A program made the translations under genes and the position numbers. The notes beneath the pieces are model-generated. The model was not told the origin of the DNA. It made no database searches and saw only the letters and a list, made by a program, of their open reading frames with translations. Below, in pieces: positions 10,882 through 20,788 of a stretch of 64,000 bases of DNA; the first letter of the stretch is position 1; every line of letters begins with the position of its first letter. Source of the stretch: Leishmania mexicana MHOM/GT/2001/U1103 (taxonomy: Eukaryota > Euglenozoa > Kinetoplastea > Trypanosomatida > Trypanosomatidae); NCBI RefSeq assembly GCF_000234665.1, contig NC_018329.1:556489-620488 (forward strand), written 5' to 3'.

Positions 10882-12201
10882 CTAAACAACGCTACCAAAG
10901 CCGCCTTTGATGTGCTTGAGAAGCACATTCGTCACCTGCTCTCGATCGTTGATGTCGTTGAGCTCATCGTGGAGGCCCTTCAAGCCGCTGCCACGCTCCA
11001 TGAAGGAAGACAAAGCATAGTCTTTCCCAATGCGGTGGTCCGTCACACGATTCTGCGGATAGTTGTACGTTCGCATCTTGTCAGAGCGCTCACCGCTGCT
11101 CCATTGGTTTTGCCACGCTTTGTGGAGAGAACTGTTCTGCTCCTTCACACGCTGCGCCAGAATCTGCTGCGCTACCATCTGCAATGCGAGCTCTTTGTTT
11201 CCGAGGGCTGAGCGGGACTGGTGACACTTGACGGATATACCAGAGGGCTTGTGCGTGAGCACCACGCAGTTGGAGCTGCTCTGCATTCCCTGTCCGCCGG
11301 GCCCAGAGCCGCGAACAAAGTCGATCTTGCAGTCGCTTTCGTGAACGTCAACCGACACTGGGTCCAGCACCGGCATCATCGTGAAAACGGCAGTGGAGGT
11401 CTGCATCTTTCCTGCGGCGTCTGTCACCGGCACACGCTGAACTTTGTGCACGCCAATCTCGTGGTGCATGTTGCGATAGACCCCTTCCCCAGAAACCTGA
11501 AACTCGTTAGAGCTGGCGGCCTCACTGCCGTCGTCCTTAACCACCGGACGCACCTTCCAGTTGCGAAACTCCGTCGCATACGTGCGATACATTTCCGCCA
11601 GCTCTGCTGCAAACAGACTCGCCTCCTCACCACCAGCCTTCCCTTCAACGTTGATATTCCAGACATTCGTCACGGACCCTACCAAATCATCAGACCCGAT
11701 CCGGCGCTCCATCACCGCATTAACCTCACCCTCCAGCAACCGGAGCTGCTCCGTGAGTGTGGCGATGTCCTCCTTGAGCATGTCGAGAATCTCCTCATCT
11801 TCCCTACTGCGCACGCTCTTGGACTGTAGCTGATCGTGAAGCGTCACATTTTCATCCAGCTGCCGCAGCACCACACACACCTTCTCTGCGATGTCAAGCT
11901 CGTCACGGTACTTGGTATTCCACCTCACGTAGTCGAACGGGGAGCTATCCACGCAGTTAACAAGGGCGTTAACTTTACTGTTGCTCGCAGAGTCCTCCTG
12001 CCACTTTTCCAGCCCAATCCGCTTCTCATGAAGGCGGATCAAGTACTCGGTAACGAGAGGGTGGTGAATGGAACCGATCAGCGCTCGTGTGTTCTCCTTA
12101 AGCGCCCAGTCGCAATACTCAGCTTTCACGGCGGACAGCTTTTTGACACCGCCCTGTGTGCCGCCAGCCCCGAACAGCAGCCGCGCCGACCACCATAGCA
12201 T
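10882..12201 (-). CDS. mitochondrial peptide chain release factor 1
   Basis: A class I release factor of 439 aa that should hydrolyse peptidyl-tRNA at stop codons on mitochondrial ribosomes. The codon-reading tripeptide region reads HKVQRVPVT (PVT at 258-260), the P-x-T form of RF1 that reads UAA and UAG; RF2 has SPF here. The catalytic GGQ is at 302-304 within GSGPGGQGMQ. The C-terminal hallmark ERSDKMRTYNYPQNRVTDHR is at 371-390. The N-terminus (MLWWSARLLFGAGG) is hydrophobic and basic, as in a mitochondrial presequence, and the body is somewhat longer than bacterial RF1. RF1-type specificity fits trypanosomatid mitochondria, where UGA codes for tryptophan. The bases after GGQ (GMQSS) differ from the usual HVN. 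A pyrimidine tract and AG near 12260 support the start. Confidence 0.9.
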   Translation of the reverse strand: MLWWSARLLFGAGGTQGGVKKLSAVKAEYCDWALKENTRALIGSIHHPLVTEYLIRLHEKRIGLEKWQEDSASNSKVNALVNCVDSSPFDYVRWNTKYRDELDIAEKVCVVLRQLDENVTLHDQLQSKSVRSREDEEILDMLKEDIATLTEQLRLLEGEVNAVMERRIGSDDLVGSVTNVWNINVEGKAGGEEASLFAAELAEMYRTYATEFRNWKVRPVVKDDGSEAASSNEFQVSGEGVYRNMHHEIGVHKVQRVPVTDAAGKMQTSTAVFTMMPVLDPVSVDVHESDCKIDFVRGSGPGGQGMQSSSNCVVLTHKPSGISVKCHQSRSALGNKELALQMVAQQILAQRVKEQNSSLHKAWQNQWSSGERSDKMRTYNYPQNRVTDHRIGKDYALSSFMERGSGLKGLHDELNDINDREQVTNVLLKHIKGGFGSVV

Positions 12202-12780
12202 TCACTCAGTGAAGCGCCAGACCGCGCAAGTCGAAAAGACGTCCTTCGGGGTTCTACACCTAACGAGACGAAGAAAGTGAAGACGGAGAACATTTCACTC
12301 GCAAGGCTCCCCCGGGAGGGGCAACAGAGACTGAGAGCATAGCAGAGGAGCTCAAAAGGACACACCTCAAAGTAAAGCGAGCCAAGACAGACAAGAGCCA
12401 TCCATAGAATCATCTGGTCTCTGCCGCTCTCTTGCACTCGTTGCATACTGTGCGTGCGAGGAGAGTGGAGCCTCAGCTTTGTTCTCAAACGCCCCACAGG
12501 CACGTGAAAGTTGAAGGTTTCTTTTGCGGTCTTCATTTTTGCGGCTACCACCTCGAACGCGTCAGCAACGGGTATGGTACATGTCAAACGAAAAGTAGAA
12601 AAAGAAGCACTGCCGTCGAGAGAAGCAAACGGTGTGCAGCACTATGATACATTGATCGCCCACCACGTACACTATACGCACACATGATCAACATTCCGCG
12701 GAGACAAAAAAACGCAGGCCAGAAACTCGGAACATTTCGGAGAAGAAAACTGCTGAGCGCGAGATCCGCTAGCCACCTGA
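12202..12780. other. intergenic region with trans-splice signal
   Basis: No gene seen. On the minus strand a pyrimidine-rich run ends in AG at 12260-12261, 58 bases upstream of the release factor ATG. The rest is presumed 3' UTR of the DM10-domain gene. Confidence 0.5.
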
Positions 12781-15102
12781 TCAGTTGTTGTCAACAGAGT
12801 CCACAAATTCTTGGAACTGCTTGTACGTAATGTCCCCGTTTTCGTCCTCGACACCGTCGAAAAGCAGAGACACTAGTGTATCCTCGTCATTCTTGTTCAT
12901 GTTGAAGTGCAGTACAGTGTTGAGGGAGATGCGAAATGTGTTGCGGTTGAGTCTCGAATTGGCACTGTGATCGCTCAACAAGCGAAACTGCTCTTGCACA
13001 CTTCCCTTTCGCTGAATAAGCTTGAACTGCAGCACATCACGGAGCTGCTTGCGTCGCTGCTTCTCTTCGGAAGCGGTGGCGGTAAGTTTCAGCTGATCAT
13101 TCTTGGTCATGTTTACGTTGCGGATGGACCGAGTTGTAAGGGAGGCCTCGTCCATCGACTCAGAAGAAACGTCCACAATTTGAAGGAAGTCGTCGTAGTT
13201 GATCACGCCATTGGTGCCAGGGGACAAGTTCTGCACAACCAGAAGCGCCTCTTCGTCAGTGATCCTGCAGCTGCACGCACGCAAAAACTCCTTCACTTGA
13301 ACGTAGCCAAGAGTGCCTTGTGGTGCAAGCCCAAGAAATGCCTCGTTTGCCCGTGAGAACTTAAGGTTCAACTGCTGCTTCAACAGCACCACGAGACATT
13401 TGATGCGGTCCTCAGTGACAACCTTGTCAGTGCCATCGAGAATTCTCTGCGTTGCCGCGTCGAGGCCAGTGAGCAGAAATGGACGCCGGTAAATTTCGAT
13501 CACCTGACCTACATGAAAATCATCAGGAGTGAAGGGTACCGTGGTCCCATTCGGCATGTCCTTACGGTGCGCTCCCTTTGCAAGAAATCGGCCGCCCAAC
13601 ATGCCAGAATTTTGCTTCGGCTTTTCGAAGATCTCCAGCTCCTTTGTTTCACAATGAAACGAAACCACAAACTCTCTGCTTTCGTCGCCGGCAACAATTG
13701 GCTTGGCAAGCTTCGCTGAAAACTTTATCACTCGACCAGATTCGCGCTGCGCCATCTCATCGTCGACCCTTGCCGGCTTGCCAACCAAAGAGAGCCAGTT
13801 GCTCCGCGTTTCACGCTCGCTACCGAACCCGTTCGGCGGAGGGGGGTAGAAGACCGAGGTCTGCTTCTTCTGTGTCTCAAAAGGGGCAATATCTATAGCG
13901 TCCCTGATGATTATCTGGTACTTCTCTCTGACATAATCGCGAGTGAAAGAGTCACTGTCGTACACATAAAATGGCTTCCCGTAAATCATATATGTTTCGC
14001 CGACTTGAATATCCTCGGGGCACAAATAATCGTTTTTCATCAGCTTGCCGTAGGTATGCTGCTGATACCTGCTCTGCGTCAAGTCGGCGGACGGGTGTGG
14101 GATTCGCTGGCGGTGAATCAAGATCGGTCCTCCCCATCGGCCGCTGTTCTCTGGCCTGCGTTCGGCAATCTCAATTGTGTTGTTTTCCAGAAATACTCTA
14201 ATGACACAGTAGTGTAAGTCGCCGCTAAGGTTGCCGCGATCATCCCAGAGCGCCAGATAGGTTAAATGTTCGTTGATCTTATTCTTCAAGAACTCCTTCG
14301 TGATCGCGATATCTTCCGTAGAATGCTTTGTGTAAATACCCGTTAGCTGTTGCTCGATGGCGCGCTTGCGGTCCATATCGTCCGAGGTCACAACTCGTTT
14401 CGTCGACCTCTCCGCCAAGGCAGCAGCTGCGCGGCTGAAAGAGTCCTGCGGAATGCTCTGCACATCCGGAACGTCCCTCTCCAGAACCTCGCGAAAGTAA
14501 CAGCGACTCCGTTTGTCCATATCGACGATGTAGAACCTCTGGCCGTAAATCTTCACAGAATCCCCGATTCGAAAGTCACTAAGAAGCAGCAGATCATCTG
14601 GGTTCCGCATGTCTTTGGGAACCTGACGACGAGAAAGGATTCTTGACTCACCCAAGCCGCTGTTCCTCTGGCCAATTTCAGCGATAGAAAGACTGTCATC
14701 CTTTACAAAAAAGCTGATGCACACCTTGCGCACACGCTCTTTCTCTGCGCTACTCTCTGAAACATCTTCAGTAAAGTACCCCAGCATTCGAACGACAAAA
14801 TCATCTAAATCCTCTTTGGTGAAATCCTCAGAGAACCACCCGTTCCATACAGCCGCTTCGTCCTCAGCAGCAGCCTCAGCGGCGGTACGAGACTTTTCGA
14901 AGGGTTCGCCATTGTAGCAGTATCTGGTGTGCGGTGCATGGTCTGTTTTCCTTTCGAGAAGCAAGTTATGGCTTTTCCTCAATGTGCTTCGATTGATGGG
15001 GTCGTCGTGAAAATCGGCACCGATTGCCAACGGCAAATTCTCGCTTTGCGGTGCATGTGCAAAGAGCTTCTCCGGCTGCGTTCGAGCAACACTGTTCTTC
15101 AT
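12781..15102 (-). CDS. DM10-domain axonemal protein, Rib72/EFHC1 type
   Basis: A protein of 773 aa starting at ATG 15102 (residues MKNSVARTQPEK); the frame is open a little further up but only to a TTG. It has three DM10 modules, at about 90-200, 280-385 and 445-555, each with the pattern Glu-Ile-(x)-Asn-Ser-Gly followed by a basic segment and G-(x)-V-(x)-IYG-(x)-F-(Y/L). Two degenerate EF-hand-like segments follow near the C-terminus (NGVINYDDFLQI and NGDITYKQFQEF); both lack an acidic first loop residue, so calcium binding is doubtful. This is the architecture of Rib72 and EFHC1, microtubule inner proteins that line the A-tubule of doublet microtubules, so a flagellar axoneme role is expected. 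The length is close to that of the family. Confidence 0.9.
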   Translation of the reverse strand: MKNSVARTQPEKLFAHAPQSENLPLAIGADFHDDPINRSTLRKSHNLLLERKTDHAPHTRYCYNGEPFEKSRTAAEAAAEDEAAVWNGWFSEDFTKEDLDDFVVRMLGYFTEDVSESSAEKERVRKVCISFFVKDDSLSIAEIGQRNSGLGESRILSRRQVPKDMRNPDDLLLLSDFRIGDSVKIYGQRFYIVDMDKRSRCYFREVLERDVPDVQSIPQDSFSRAAAALAERSTKRVVTSDDMDRKRAIEQQLTGIYTKHSTEDIAITKEFLKNKINEHLTYLALWDDRGNLSGDLHYCVIRVFLENNTIEIAERRPENSGRWGGPILIHRQRIPHPSADLTQSRYQQHTYGKLMKNDYLCPEDIQVGETYMIYGKPFYVYDSDSFTRDYVREKYQIIIRDAIDIAPFETQKKQTSVFYPPPPNGFGSERETRSNWLSLVGKPARVDDEMAQRESGRVIKFSAKLAKPIVAGDESREFVVSFHCETKELEIFEKPKQNSGMLGGRFLAKGAHRKDMPNGTTVPFTPDDFHVGQVIEIYRRPFLLTGLDAATQRILDGTDKVVTEDRIKCLVVLLKQQLNLKFSRANEAFLGLAPQGTLGYVQVKEFLRACSCRITDEEALLVVQNLSPGTNGVINYDDFLQIVDVSSESMDEASLTTRSIRNVNMTKNDQLKLTATASEEKQRRKQLRDVLQFKLIQRKGSVQEQFRLLSDHSANSRLNRNTFRISLNTVLHFNMNKNDEDTLVSLLFDGVEDENGDITYKQFQEFVDSVDNN

Positions 15103-15214
15103 GTTTGCTACGTTGCTCAACTGTCAGAGCTGCTTATCTACTCTTTGATGATCTACTCCTATTGCTGCGTGCCGGCTCAGGTGTGTGTATGCCTTTGCAG
15201 ACGTCAGAGCTTGA

Positions 15215-15216
15215 CT
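15215..15216 (-). promoter_or_regulatory. predicted spliced-leader acceptor AG
   Basis: The minus strand has CCTTTGCTTTTTCTTGTAAA followed by CAG, about 112 bases upstream of the ATG at 15102. The same TTTGCTTTTTCTTGT core occurs upstream of the cyclin gene. Confidence 0.5.
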
Positions 15217-15390
15217 GTTTACAAGAAAAAGCAAAGGATTGAATTCTGTAATGGACTACAATAAAAAGGAGAGCAGCATGACGATCCGAAAAGTGTAATG
15301 AGAGCCCTCGGCGTTGACGACACCAGCCAGCAACAAACCTTATTCATGAGTTTTTTTTTCCGCGGCACACGCTTTTGCCTTTCAACACCT

Positions 15391-15940
15391 CTATTTCTCT
15401 GCCGTACAGCATGAATAAAACGCCACTCTACCCCCAGCCCTGCCACAGGCCCCCACACCGCGTGGCGCCAAGCAGCCGTAGACACGCGTTGCGGCAACGC
15501 GCCGACCCAGTCAGCTCAGCGCGGCCTCCGCACCACACTCTCTGCCCACCCACCGCCGCCCCGCAAGGTCGCCCCACAGCCCCTCCCACCACGCCGCTCG
15601 CCACGTCGCGCATCCCTCGGGGCGTCTCGGGCTCCCCGCACCGGGAGGCGGTGAGGGGCGGGTGGGATAGGCTCGGGTCATGCCGGCATACTGCCTACCA
15701 TGTGGCTCGCGCAAGCACGCTCGCAGCCGCAGGCCTCCCCCCACGCGGCGCCGCCCACGACATGACCCGCCGACACTCGTAGCGATAAATCGCTCCGGCT
15801 TCGCTACGTCGTAGGTCCCTGACCCTGGCACCACGAGAAGTAGTCCGGCATCGGCACGGATAAGGAGGCTGCCTGTCCTCTTCACAGAATGGGTACTGAA
15901 CCACGGATACCACGCTGAGGTGCCCCTCGTCGTCAAGGTT
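15391..15940 (-). mobile_element. SIDER-type short retroposon, copy 3 (mosaic)
   Basis: About 550 bases with the same terminal sequences as copy 2. From the low-coordinate end to about 15815 it is essentially identical to copy 2. Beyond that it diverges: CATGACC becomes CCTGACC, and the segment before the 5' terminus is replaced by a different, related sequence, before identity returns at GGGTACTGAACCACGG. It lies about 360 bases behind the stop of the cyclin gene, in sense orientation, so it is probably in the cyclin 3' UTR or adjoining spacer. Confidence 0.78.
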
Positions 15941-16303
15941 TCTTCAGATGCTGTAGTGGCAAAACAACTCGAGAATCCGCAGTGAGGATGAAGTCAAGCG
16001 ACGCCACCCTTTTGCGTTTCTGTCATAGTGCCCTGTTTTGAACAAAAGACCGAGAAGGGTATGCCGAGTAATAGATAAGTACGGCGTAAAACAAGAAAAA
16101 TGGTAGGGTATCACCAAAGATTACTCACTTTTGACTGATCTAAGAAAAAAGACTACCCTGAAAACATGAGCTGTGTAAGATGAAAAATATGACATAGATT
16201 CAGAAAGAAAACTAGTCAGTCTAACTCTATAGTGCACTGTAAAAAAAAGCGAGTTCCACGGTTGTGACTTTACTACGAAAGTAGGCACTACGAGATCAAT
16301 CCT
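15941..16303. other. AT-richer 3' flank of the cyclin gene
   Basis: No gene seen. This stretch is distinctly A/T-richer than most of the window and is the likely proximal 3' UTR of the cyclin gene. Confidence 0.5.
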
Positions 16304-17233
16304 TCACGCAGAAGTTGAAATGAAAGGAAATTCCAAAGAAGCTACGTAATCGTGCTCGCCAGAAGAGTATTTGCGTCGCAGCGCCTGAAGGCGGGAAGAG
16401 CCACTGCACAAACGTTGAGTGAACGGGAGAAGCTGCTCAGTGACAGGCTGAAGCTCCTCAAATCCAATCCCCTGTGCAAACGGAGATACCTCGATCTCCC
16501 AGAGACCTTGGAGTGAAGTCGCCCCCTTGGACCTGTTGTAGCGAATCAAAAACGCCCCTAAAAGAACAGCCCCTGCCGCAATCCGCGACGGAAGGAACTG
16601 GAGGAGTGGATAGCAGTGCGCGGCGCTCTCCAAAAACAGAAACGTGGCGTGACGCTCTGCGGTCCCCATGCGGCAGGTGTCCAACAGTCGACAAGTTATC
16701 GGATACGTCGTGGGAACAGTAAACTTAAACCGGAGGGTGGTCACAACGTCGAACTCCATCTCGATGACCTCCCCCGAGGTGTACGTGTTAGCTGTCACAG
16801 CAACACAGTCACTCACCGTTGGCGGCCAGATTTCTTCGTGCTTAGACGCAACCAAGACAGCTGTAATGCCCACCAGTTGCAGCTTTGTACGCGGGATACT
16901 GTAGATAAAAAGAAATCTATCAATGATATCAACGGCGAGAAAAAACGTTTCAGGATGAAGTTTGAACTCTGTGATGACATCAACCAGCCAATCTATCAGG
17001 ATTTTACGCATGCGGTCAGTGACCTCCGACTGGCGGTCCATGTACATCCGCTCACTGTAAACCGTGCGCTCGACCTCCAAGAAGTATGCCAAGATTTCGG
17101 AGCCATATTCCGACACAAAACGTGATTCATTAGTCAGCCGTTTTGGGGGTTGAGCAGCAGGCTTGTGATAGTGTTCGCGAACTAGATTGGTCTGGTTCGA
17201 GAGAGGAATCCTCGTTCGCAGTGGAACCGCCAT
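16304..17233 (-). CDS. mitotic-type (A/B-like) cyclin
   Basis: A protein of 309 aa starting at ATG 17233. The cyclin box opens with MRKILIDWLVDVITEFKLHP (about 75-94), the canonical MRxxLxDWLxEV-type signature. A KHEEIWPP segment at 131-138 supplies the conserved Lys and Glu pair that contacts a CRK/CDK partner. A C-terminal cyclin fold follows from about 175 (VPTTYPITCRLLD). Near the N-terminus RIPLSNQTN (residues 8-16) fits the destruction box RxxLxxxxN, so the protein is probably degraded through the anaphase-promoting complex. This resembles trypanosomatid CYC6/CYCA-type cyclins that bind CRK3, though I cannot assign the exact orthologue. A predicted trans-splice AG at 17267-17268 leaves a leader of about 33 bases. 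A SIDER lies in its 3' flank. Confidence 0.9.
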   Translation of the reverse strand: MAVPLRTRIPLSNQTNLVREHYHKPAAQPPKRLTNESRFVSEYGSEILAYFLEVERTVYSERMYMDRQSEVTDRMRKILIDWLVDVITEFKLHPETFFLAVDIIDRFLFIYSIPRTKLQLVGITAVLVASKHEEIWPPTVSDCVAVTANTYTSGEVIEMEFDVVTTLRFKFTVPTTYPITCRLLDTCRMGTAERHATFLFLESAAHCYPLLQFLPSRIAAGAVLLGAFLIRYNRSKGATSLQGLWEIEVSPFAQGIGFEELQPVTEQLLPFTQRLCSGSSRLQALRRKYSSGEHDYVASLEFPFISTSA

Positions 17234-17266
17234 TTCGACCGCCGTGCTTCTATGCTATTGAGGGTG

Positions 17267-17268
17267 CT
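17267..17268 (-). promoter_or_regulatory. predicted spliced-leader acceptor AG
   Basis: On the minus strand the tract CTATTTGCTTTTTCTTGTTT is followed, after about 30 AG-free bases, by GCAG; the ATG at 17233 comes 33 bases later. Confidence 0.5.
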
Positions 17269-17739
17269 GCATTGTTGTAAGTAATTACAGTTGTGTTGAA
17301 TAAACAAGAAAAAGCAAATAGGGTAAAGAGTAAGAGTAGAACGCATCGCTCAAACATGTCAAATGTGAATTCTCAAGAATGCGGATCACAGTGGCTACCC
17401 TGGATCCCTCCCTTACGGTTGTAACTCTTGCTCTTTTTATTTATTTTCGTTTTTCCAGGCATTTACAGGCTTGCTTCAAGTGTGACTATTCATTTGCATA
17501 CGCTAAATCCATCGAATGAGTCCGTTATTACACAGGATAGAAATTTAATACATCTTTGAGCACATCACCTAAAAGTTGCAAGCTTCCATACGAGGGAGTT
17601 CAGCTCTCTGAAACTTTAAAAATCAGATTCAGTTTCTCACACTTCACGCCCATTGTGGCTGACAGCACCTTCTTCCCACAGTGTCCCTGCCCCAAATTCC
17701 GGCCTCGCAGAAGACGATGGTCTTCCTCTTTTCCCCTCT
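17269..17739. other. AT-richer intergenic region
   Basis: No gene seen. The stretch holds upstream processing signals for the cyclin and A/T-rich spacer that runs into the decayed SIDER. Confidence 0.5.
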
Positions 17740-18270
17740 CGATGTCTCCGTCCGGTCATAAAGCATGAACTAAGCTTCACACTACCCGGGCTGTCGCAGC
17801 CCCCATCTTGTGGTGCCAATCAGCCGCAGACACACACTGCGGCAACGCGCCGACTCAGCCAGCTGAGCACCGCTTCCTCACACATACACTCCATCAACTC
17901 CCTCGCACCACTCCACAGCCGTCTCCCACCATCAAAGCCCCCATGTCGCGCATTCCCTGCGGTGGCGAAGGCCCCAAACAAGTATGCGATGAGGGCTGAC
18001 GATACTTCCCGGTCAGGTTGACACTTCGATCACCACACGAGTGGCACAAGCGCGTTCACAGTAGCACGTCTCCGCGACACAACGCCATCCAGGACATAAC
18101 CGCCGACACCGGCAGCGACAAGTCGTACTAACCTTCCTGTACCTCAGATACCTCGGTCTGAAACCACCAGAAGTTCCCCGGCATTGACGGGCACGGGGGG
18201 GGGGGGGCTGCTTGCCTTCCAAATGGGGCGGCCACAAAGCCCGAAAACCACGCCAGGGCACCCACCGCCC
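17740..18270 (-). mobile_element. degenerate SIDER-type retroposon, copy 4
   Basis: Colinear with copies 1-3 but heavily diverged. Recognisable blocks in order on the plus strand are CATAAAGCATGAACTAAGC, GTGGTGCCAATCAGCCGCAG, TGCGGCAACGCGCCGACTCA, CATGTCGCGCATTCCCTGCG, CGACACCGGCAGCGACAAGT and GAAACCACCAGAAGTTCC, the last two at the region of the L1Tc/ingi-like signature. A run of 13 G within the 5' part of the element (near 18197) marks the beginning of the odd-quality region. This is an old, decayed copy, in contrast to the near-identical others. Confidence 0.65.
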
Positions 18271-20378
18271 CAGCGCTTTCTTGAGAGGCTGTGGGAGCGA
18301 ATTCCTTCCCCCCCTATTTCATCACACATTCGGCGGTGCCCTCGCGGAGGAATAGCCCACCCCCTTCCAGTTGAGGATACCCAACCGAAGCTTCAGTCTC
18401 TTCAAAAAATTGAAAAGCCATGGGGGCGTCCCCGACGTTATTCTTCTAGCGCCACGCGAAAAAGAAAGACATGACCACCGTCACCCTCGCCAATTTCATC
18501 ACACATCCCGCCCTCTCTTTTCCCCAAGCGCCGCTTTTTTAACCCCATCACACCCACCCCACTGCACACAAGCAAAGGCGACCACCCAGCGCAAGCAAAC
18601 AGAAAACCTTACTTTTCTCCCTTGACTCTTTGTTTCCCTCAAAAAACATCATCTCTTCATTTTCCTTTGCCGCGTGCAGCACCCACAGTCACCCTCGACT
18701 TAACCATGGTAATTCTGAGAACTTTAACGCCACCGAAGCTTTCCGGGTCAGAATCCGGTGCCCTTTTGGCAAAAACTACGAACACGCGGCGGCTCTTGCT
18801 TCCTTGGCAAAATGGCCAAATATGCAAGCAATTGCTTTCGCCTATGAAAGCGGCCATGCGGATACTGCCCCCCCCCCTTGGCGGTAATTTTCGAAACGCG
18901 GAAGACCGCATCTCATGGGATACCCCTTTGCAACCGCACCGGGAGGAAATGGGCAGCGTTACGCAACCATGCGCCAAGGGTAAAGTGATATTTTTTCCCG
19001 ATGGGACACAAAAGGAGACCCGGCAACCAGGCCCGCAAGGGCAGAAAGACGACCATGGCCCTTCGGAGAATTTTCTTGACTTTTCCTCGCCTCATAAAAA
19101 AGCAAAACTCGACGTTTTCCTTTTTTTGGGAGGGGGGGGGCCGCGGGCGTCGCCACCGGTGAGTAAAAAGGCCGCTTGAAGTAAAAGAAAATTGGAACGC
19201 TGAGGACGTGCGAACTCCGAAAAGCTCTTTGGCGCACGCCGGTCTGCGGTCATGAACGCCTTAAATGCGACCGTCTTTACCAAACCAGCGTAACTGTAGA
19301 GCTTGCTGCTCCAGCATATTTTTTCAGAGTGGGATGGTTAACAAGCCTTTTTTTCACGAGCCGCCGGCTTTTGCCTCCCGCCCCTTTTAGCGCCCCCCGG
19401 CACCGCCGCGGGAAAACAGAAATAATGACAGGGGGTAAAAGTTACTATTTTACCTTTTGCAAAGACGTGGCGTCCTTGTGGCGCGCTTTGTCCGGGGGTT
19501 GGTTGCGCGGAAGGAGTCGAAAAACCGCTCGCCAGCTTGATGGCCGGGTCCCCTGCTGGTAAGAAAAACGGCCCCGGCGGCCCCGGGGAAACAGCCCCCA
19601 AGCCCCCAGAAGCCCAGCCGCAACGTTTTCCAAAAGCGGAAAGAAACGCGTTTCCTCACAGAGCCGGAAACGTCGCGCGAGAGCCCCCCGCCTCGGCTTT
19701 TTCCAGCGTCAGGGGGGGGGGAGGCGAGCGGGGCAGTTTCGCGGCGGGGTCCCGGGCATCATTCAAAGGACCGCAAGGGACCGCCAAACCCCCCCCCGGC
19801 ACCCCATAGCAAATTCGCGCCCGCCCTCCTTCGGAAACACTAGAAGTAAAAGTTTCACCACAACTTTAAAGATCAGTTTTGATTTCCGAGCCAAGCTTAT
19901 AAACAGCTGAGTCCGTTCACCGGTTTGCGACAATACGACGACGCATGGTCGCCGCAGGTTTCCGAAACGTGCCGCCCCAAAGGTCCCCACCTAACCGCCA
20001 GCTGGTTTCGTTGCCCGCGTGGTTTTTCTTTCCCGGCGGCCATCAGAACCTTTTGCGAATTCTGCCGTTTCTCGATGGGACCAGTGGGGCGCCCCATCGG
20101 CCGCATTCGCTGGCCAAACCGGGTTTTCGCCCCCGCCCACGTTTTCCAAACAACGCCGCTTTCAAAGAAGTCGCCACAGCCGTTATCACCACACCCTGCG
20201 TTAGCCTTTGGAATAATCATCTTTTTGTTTAAACACGCCACATTCCAAGCACTCTGTGTACGGTTCAAAAAAAAAAGGATAAAGGGGGCGGGGCCGCTAG
20301 AGCCCAGCGCCTCCAATTTTTAAGAGGCCAAAACCGACGCCACGGAAAGCGATAACCCAATACGGCCGCCCATTAAAG
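18271..20378. other. anomalous homopolymer-rich block, no gene
   Basis: About 2.1 kb that looks unlike anything else in the window. Runs of three or more identical bases are very frequent, with long G or C runs (near 18870, 19130, 19712 and 19789), and short words appear stretched (AAAACC, GGGGTTGG, CCCCAAGCCCCC). Neither strand gives a credible protein; the apparent frames share no composition with Leishmania genes. I read this as low-accuracy sequence, such as unpolished reads with homopolymer overcalls, or a badly filled gap. A genuine decayed sequence is possible but less likely. Confidence 0.5.
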
Positions 20379-20788
20379 CCACAGACTCCCACACCGCGTG
20401 GCGCCAAGCAGCCGTAGACACGCGTTGCGGCAACGCGCCGACCCAGTCAGCTCAGCGCGGCCTCCGCACCACACTCTCTGCCCACCCACCGCCGCCCCGC
20501 AAGGTCGCCCCACAGCCCCTCCCACCACGCCGCTCGCCACGTCGCGCATCCCTCGGGGCGTCTCGGGCTCCCCGCACCGGGAGGCGCTGGGGGCCGGGTG
20601 GGATAGGCTCGGGTCATGCCGGCATACTGCCTACCATGTGGCTCGCGCAAGCACGCTCGCAGCCGCAGGCCTCCCCCCACGCGGCGCCGCCCACGACATG
20701 ACCCGCCGACACTCGTAGCGATAAATCGCTCCGGCTTCGCTACGTCGTAGGTCCATGACCCTGGCACCACGAGGGGTGGTCCGGCGTT
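20379..20788 (-). mobile_element. SIDER-type retroposon, copy 5 (truncated)
   Basis: From GCGTGGCGCCAAGCAGCCGT onward it is nearly identical to copies 2 and 3, sharing their ACTGCCTACC variant, with small differences (CGCTGGGGGCCGGG). It ends on the high-coordinate side just past the signature (GGTGGTCCGGCGTTGG), so the outer 5' part of the element is missing. The other end also lacks the terminal bases seen in copies 2 and 3. Both flanks are anomalous homopolymer-rich sequence, so the truncation may be an assembly effect. Confidence 0.7.

Noticed and set aside
18622..19179. Plus-strand frame of 185 residues in the anomalous block
   Set aside because: It depends on homopolymer-inflated sequence; the composition and codon pattern do not fit the other genes.
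17740..20788. An active full-length retrotransposon between the SIDER copies
   Set aside because: No reverse transcriptase, endonuclease or RNase H motif could be read in any frame.
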